From: UBA1858 sp965227695
Lineage (GTDB): Bacteria; Pseudomonadota; Gammaproteobacteria; UBA4575
NCBI GenBank assembly: GCA_965227695.1
Contig: OZ245760.1
Location: forward strand, 620,001 to 684,000
Length of the DNA: 64,000 nt
Direction of reading: 5' to 3'
The translations under genes and the position numbers were made by a program. Positions 61,024 through 64,000 of the stretch are shown one piece after another (within the stretch, counting starts at the first letter, position 1; each line of letters opens with the position of its first letter). A model generated the notes under the pieces. That model was given only the letters and a program-made list of their open reading frames with translations, was not told where the DNA came from and searched no databases.

Positions 61024-62175
61024 CTAATCAAAGCATATCTCCCTGATTAAATTTTTATAAAGGACAACAGCGTGTTGTAGTTGTTGTTTTTCCACGTACT
61101 CATCAGGTTGATGTGCGACTTCAATATTCCCGGGGCCAAGAACGATGGTTTCCATGCCCATTTGTGAAAAATATGGCCCTTCGGTTGCAAACACAACGGC
61201 GCTGCTGCGAGTATTTGTCAGTTTTTCAGCAAGTCTGACAATAGTGCTGTCTGGTGATGTGGATAATGCTGGTGTGCCGTCAAACAGGCTTGTGAAGTGA
61301 CATTGAAGATTTCGACGCTGCGCGATTGAAGAAACAATATCATGTAAATTGTTTTTTACTTTTTCAATGTGCATATCCGGCAGTATGCGCAAGTCATAGT
61401 GAAGTTCACATTGCCCACAGATTCGATTTGGATTATCTCCTCCATGAATATGCCCGAGGTTAAGTGTAGGGGTTGGAATGGCAAATTCCTGGTTCACAAA
61501 CTGCGATCCAAGTTTGTCTCGATAGTCTATTAAAGCCTGGATCACCTCGTGCATTCCCTCTAGTGCACTGCGTCCCAGGGCAGGGTCACTTGAGTGCCCC
61601 GATTTGCCCGACAGGCGAATACTCTCCATATATATTCCTTTGTGCTGACGGACAGGTTTTAGATAAGTGGGTTCACCAATAAGGCAATAATCACCAAGTT
61701 TTGATTGTCCCTTGAGTATTGCTTTAGCGCCAGCCATTGAACTTTCTTCATCGGCTGTTGCGAGAATAGTGAGTGGTTTTTTTAAATGTTTAATATTCAG
61801 ATCGCCAAGACTTTCAATGACCAGTGCGAAAAAACTTTTCATATCACTGGAGCCAAGACCATAATAACGCCCGGCGGATTCTGACAACTGAAATGGGTTA
61901 ACTGTCCAAAGGCTTTCGTCGCAGGGAACAGTATCCGTGTGGCCAGATAGCACAAGACCATTATCCCCTTCGCCGATTCTAGCAATCAGGTTAGCCTTGC
62001 CGGGCTGGCCAGGTAAACACTGAATGTCTATATTAAAGCCTAAGTTCTCAAGCCATTCCGCAAGATAATTGATTACTTCTAAATTGCTGTTATCCAGATG
62101 GGAGTGATTGCTGCTAACAGAAGGGCATGCAATGAGTGTTTTCAGCATTTCAAATTGGGAAGGGGATTTAAGCAT
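61024..62175 (-). CDS. argE: Acetylornithine deacetylase ArgE
   Basis: A 383-residue M20-family metallohydrolase that removes acetate from N-acetylornithine. The metal site motifs are LSGHTDTVP (His, Asp), GSSDMKSF (bridging Asp), ADEESSMAGAK (Glu pair) and, at the end, GPGNIEVAHQPDEYV. The arrangement and length match ArgE rather than DapE. It is convergent with regA and lies downstream of the dgkA palindrome on the same strand, but more than 130 bases from dgkA. Together with argA it shows the linear acetylated arginine pathway. Confidence 0.94.
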   Translation of the reverse strand: MLKSPSQFEMLKTLIACPSVSSNHSHLDNSNLEVINYLAEWLENLGFNIDIQCLPGQPGKANLIARIGEGDNGLVLSGHTDTVPCDESLWTVNPFQLSESAGRYYGLGSSDMKSFFALVIESLGDLNIKHLKKPLTILATADEESSMAGAKAILKGQSKLGDYCLIGEPTYLKPVRQHKGIYMESIRLSGKSGHSSDPALGRSALEGMHEVIQALIDYRDKLGSQFVNQEFAIPTPTLNLGHIHGGDNPNRICGQCELHYDLRILPDMHIEKVKNNLHDIVSSIAQRRNLQCHFTSLFDGTPALSTSPDSTIVRLAEKLTNTRSSAVVFATEGPYFSQMGMETIVLGPGNIEVAHQPDEYVEKQQLQHAVVLYKNLIREICFD

Positions 62176-62292
62176 TGTTCAGTCAAGACCGCAGTAAAAG
62201 TATTCTGGATGGCATATGGTTGGTTTTTGTGCGAATAAGTGTATAAGAGAATCCTTTGACATGCGATACTGCGCTAATTGGCCAAAGGTTAG

Positions 62293-62318
62293 GTCTTATA
62301 GCTGCGCAGCTATAAGAC
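62293..62318. repeat. Perfect 26-bp palindrome over the dgkA stop codon
   Basis: GTCTTATAGCTGC and GCAGCTATAAGAC are exact inverse complements with no spacer, 26 bp in all. The TAG stop of dgkA (62310-62312) lies inside it. In RNA it would make an 11- to 12-bp stem with a tiny loop. No U-run follows on the minus strand (CTAACCTTT), so it is not a standard terminator. Confidence 0.7.
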
Positions 62319-62678
62319 AAAGCGGTCCAGTGCGATTAAACTCCATACTGAGATGATCAGCATATTACTTAAAAAGACGGCTGCGGAGCCGGCATCCTTG
62401 GCAAGCCTGGATAGCTCATGGTGTTCCAGCCCGACCCGGTCGACAACATGCTCGATACCAGTGTTAAGTAGTTCAACGATTAACACGATAAAGAGTGGAA
62501 TGATCAATATTGCGGTTTGTGTTAGCGATTCGCCGAGAAAAAATGCGGCCGGGAACAATATTATTCCGCATATTATCTCTTCGCGAAAAGCGGCTTCAGA
62601 TTTCCACGTCGCAGTAATCCCCCGGCATGAAAATATGACTGCATTAATAATGCGTTTTATGCCGAAAGTGGTATGCAT
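62310..62678 (-). CDS. dgkA: Diacylglycerol kinase DgkA
   Basis: A 122-residue integral membrane kinase with three segments that phosphorylates diacylglycerol to phosphatidate, recycling lipid. The family motif, ELLNTGIEHVVDRVG (about 69-83), and the amphipathic N terminus (TWKSEAAFREE) are present. It starts eight bases after the mtdB stop on the same strand, so mtdB-dgkA is probably one operon, an unusual partner for a C1 gene. No clear ribosome binding site precedes the ATG, suggesting coupling. Confidence 0.94.
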   Translation of the reverse strand: MHTTFGIKRIINAVIFSCRGITATWKSEAAFREEIICGIILFPAAFFLGESLTQTAILIIPLFIVLIVELLNTGIEHVVDRVGLEHHELSRLAKDAGSAAVFLSNMLIISVWSLIALDRFVL

Positions 62679-62686
62679 ATTATTAG

Positions 62687-63544
62687 CTAAAGAAGTGATT
62701 GCGCTGTTTGGTATACTTCTTTTGCATCAAGTACTAAATCATTACTTTCAAACAAACGCGCAATGCATGCCCGGTGTACCCTGAGTTTTAGTGCGCCTAT
62801 CCCAATACCGCCGAAGATACGTTTGCCAAAACGTTGCTCATTTTTATCCATCATCTCGATGCCTTCGAAACCAAGGGGTGGAGCGGTATTTACATCGGCC
62901 ATGACTTCTATCGATGAATGTTGTTGCCATTGCCCGGCGTCTAATAACTGAATGCCTGTTTTACCTGCACCAAAAACAATATGGGCATTCTCCAATGCAT
63001 CTGCGACAGAGTCCTCACTATCAGCAACCATCGGATGTAATTCAACACCAAACTGTTTATGCATGAGCTCGCAGGATTGCTGTGAGCGTTCCAGCTTGCG
63101 GGAGGTTAAGCGAACATTCGCTCCATTCATCGCCAGCATCGCTGCCGCACGCTGACCAACGGGACCCGTGCCTGCAAGAACAACCGCAGTTTTACCGCTT
63201 ACGTCTGTTGTGCTGGTTATAAGGGCAACACCTGCAGCGGCAGTAGTATTGCAACCATTACTGTCAAGCATGACTGACACCCGGAAATTCTGAAAAAATA
63301 TGGACTGTATTTTTGAGAAAAGCTGCTGGCCTGCAGCCAGATCGCTGCCTCCTACAAATAAAGCAGTGTTTTTTTTGTTTTTGGGTGCACGTGTATAAAT
63401 AGCTCCCTCTACGAGTGAATAACAGTTTTCTGGAGTAATAGAAGCAAATTGAGTGACATGGTCTGCACCACCGTCGTAGGCGACAACCGAGTCAAACACG
63501 CTTGGTATGGAGTCTGTGTCAAAGTGGTAGAGTAATTTTTTCAT
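62687..63544 (-). CDS. mtdB: NAD(P)-dependent methylene-tetrahydromethanopterin dehydrogenase MtdB
   Basis: A 285-residue enzyme that oxidises methylene-H4MPT to methenyl-H4MPT in formaldehyde oxidation. The N-terminal domain has HFDTDSIPSVFDSVVAYDGG, typical of MtdB, with the nucleotide-binding motif LAGTGPVGQRAAAML at about 133-147. The family feature FVGGSDLAAGQQL is intact. This gene marks methylotrophy, since H4MPT-linked C1 oxidation is rare outside methylotrophs, although homologues occur in some other bacteria. It lies between the PEP carboxylase end (163-base gap) and dgkA (eight-base gap), all leftward. Confidence 0.93.
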   Translation of the reverse strand: MKKLLYHFDTDSIPSVFDSVVAYDGGADHVTQFASITPENCYSLVEGAIYTRAPKNKKNTALFVGGSDLAAGQQLFSKIQSIFFQNFRVSVMLDSNGCNTTAAAGVALITSTTDVSGKTAVVLAGTGPVGQRAAAMLAMNGANVRLTSRKLERSQQSCELMHKQFGVELHPMVADSEDSVADALENAHIVFGAGKTGIQLLDAGQWQQHSSIEVMADVNTAPPLGFEGIEMMDKNEQRFGKRIFGGIGIGALKLRVHRACIARLFESNDLVLDAKEVYQTAQSLL

Positions 63545-63707
63545 GAGATTAAATTAGTATTGAGCTTAAAATTAATCATGTCTGGCACATTAGTTGCCAT
63601 TGGATTGATTACCATATGCATACTGCCTGGTAGAATCATATGCAATATTCAAAAAATGCCATCTAAGCCATCACCTTGAGAAGATTTATTCACTGATGGC
63701 AATACAG

Positions 63708-64000
63708 CTAACCTGTCCAGCCAAGCCCTGCAGCAACACAATTGATTGATAGCAGCAAGGGGACCAGGTTGGCCTGGGCAGTGACCTTGGTTGAATCAGG
63801 ATCTCTGAATTGTTTTACAAGTTTTACCTGCTCAAGACCAATTTGCTTAATTCCATGTATCCTGGCCGACATCGTGTCATGGAAATTAGGAAAACGCTTA
63901 CATAATTCCAATTCATTGGTCACTTTTAACAGCATTCGTTCAGTTAATTCTCGCTCAGACTCTATCATGGCCATAATTTTCTGACTGCATTTCTGATCTT
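63708..64000 (-). CDS. ppc: Probable phosphoenolpyruvate carboxylase, C-terminal fragment
   Basis: The frame stays open through the right edge, so the start is outside the window; the visible part is 97 codons. The end, NLVPLLLSINCVAAGLGWTG, has the unmistakable PEP carboxylase C-terminal shape (compare E. coli, which ends TIAGIAAGMRNTG). Upstream are TERMLLKVTNELELC and MSARIHGIKQIGLEQVKLVKQF, corresponding to the helices before that tail. PEP carboxylase fixes CO2 onto PEP to give oxaloacetate and is part of the serine cycle of methylotrophs, matching mtdB beside it. An in-frame ATG at 63974 makes an 88-codon gene possible but unlikely. Confidence 0.65.
   Translation of the reverse strand, partial: DQKCSQKIMAMIESERELTERMLLKVTNELELCKRFPNFHDTMSARIHGIKQIGLEQVKLVKQFRDPDSTKVTAQANLVPLLLSINCVAAGLGWTG

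Noticed and set aside
1..64000. CRISPR arrays, insertion sequences, prophage or integrated plasmid
   Set aside because: No tandem repeat-spacer structure, transposase, integrase or phage genes were seen on either strand.

Overview
The window is about 64 kb of a gammaproteobacterial chromosome, with G+C in the mid-40s percent judged by eye. Gene order supports this placement: zapA-ygfB-pepP-ubiH-ubiI, lptD-surA-pdxA-rsmA-apaG-apaH, lgt-thyA-folA, mrdA-rodA-mltB-rlpA-dacA-ybeD and lipB-lipA are all familiar gammaproteobacterial neighbourhoods. The right edge carries an NAD(P)-dependent methylene-tetrahydromethanopterin dehydrogenase (mtdB) and what looks like the C-terminal end of a PEP carboxylase. 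Together with a VPLP-type C-terminal sorting signal and copper-related genes, this suggests a methylotroph, possibly a methanotroph relative. That last step is inference. The DNA is mostly housekeeping chromosome, densely packed. I see no insertion sequence, prophage, CRISPR array, rRNA or convincing tRNA.

Layout. 0-5.4 kb: cell division (zapA end, a small coiled-coil gene), aminopeptidase P and two ubiquinone hydroxylases, then a small unknown gene and ppiC. 5.4-8.3 kb: a leftward PCuAC-tupB-tupC operon facing a lone gcvH and tpx. 8.3-13.9 kb: a thioredoxin-like DUF255 protein, lgt-thyA-folA, apaH and apaG. 13.9-20.9 kb: the lptD-surA-pdxA-rsmA block, interrupted between pdxA and rsmA by three genes (haem-binding DUF3365 lipoprotein, FMN-binding PNPOx-like protein, unknown exported protein). 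21-25.4 kb: an RND efflux adaptor and pump. 25.4-30.7 kb: a P-loop protein, a divergent MetA-like acyltransferase, a lamin-tail-domain surface protein, an exported unknown and a membrane pyrophosphatase. 30.8-38.1 kb: cell elongation and peptidoglycan genes ending in ybeD. 38.2-47.6 kb: genes separating ybeD from lipB-lipA, including tex, an overlapping elaA-roxA-ndh-dsbA-like operon, rluE and a frameshifted SIMPL gene. 47.7-51 kb: lipoate synthesis, then murU-amgK (MurNAc recycling). 51.1-54.5 kb: a ThDP enzyme and aldehyde dehydrogenase pair plus an EF-hand protein. 54.6-62.2 kb: argA, an unknown exported protein, a copper-receptor-like TonB-dependent receptor, the RegB/RegA redox two-component system and argE. 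62.3-64 kb: dgkA, mtdB and the PEP carboxylase end.

How the parts fit. Lipoate synthesis (lipB, lipA) and a lipoyl carrier (gcvH) are both present. Redox themes recur: RegB keeps its quinone motif and redox cysteine, RoxA needs O2, and NDH-2, Tpx and two thioredoxin-fold proteins are present. Copper themes are a PCuAC protein with an intact motif and an OprC-like receptor that lacks the usual cysteine. RegBA is the only dedicated transcriptional regulator I recognise in the window.

No gene-free stretch exceeds 300 bases. The longest are 45695-45978 (AT-rich, divergent promoter region), 14697-14957 (probable rsmA promoter region) and 41874-42112 (nothing recognised). The most notable signals are the 1-nt frameshift at the end of the SIMPL gene, a RegA-type palindrome between the TonB receptor and regB, the PCuAC-led tup operon without a binding protein, and a perfect 26-bp palindrome over the dgkA stop codon.
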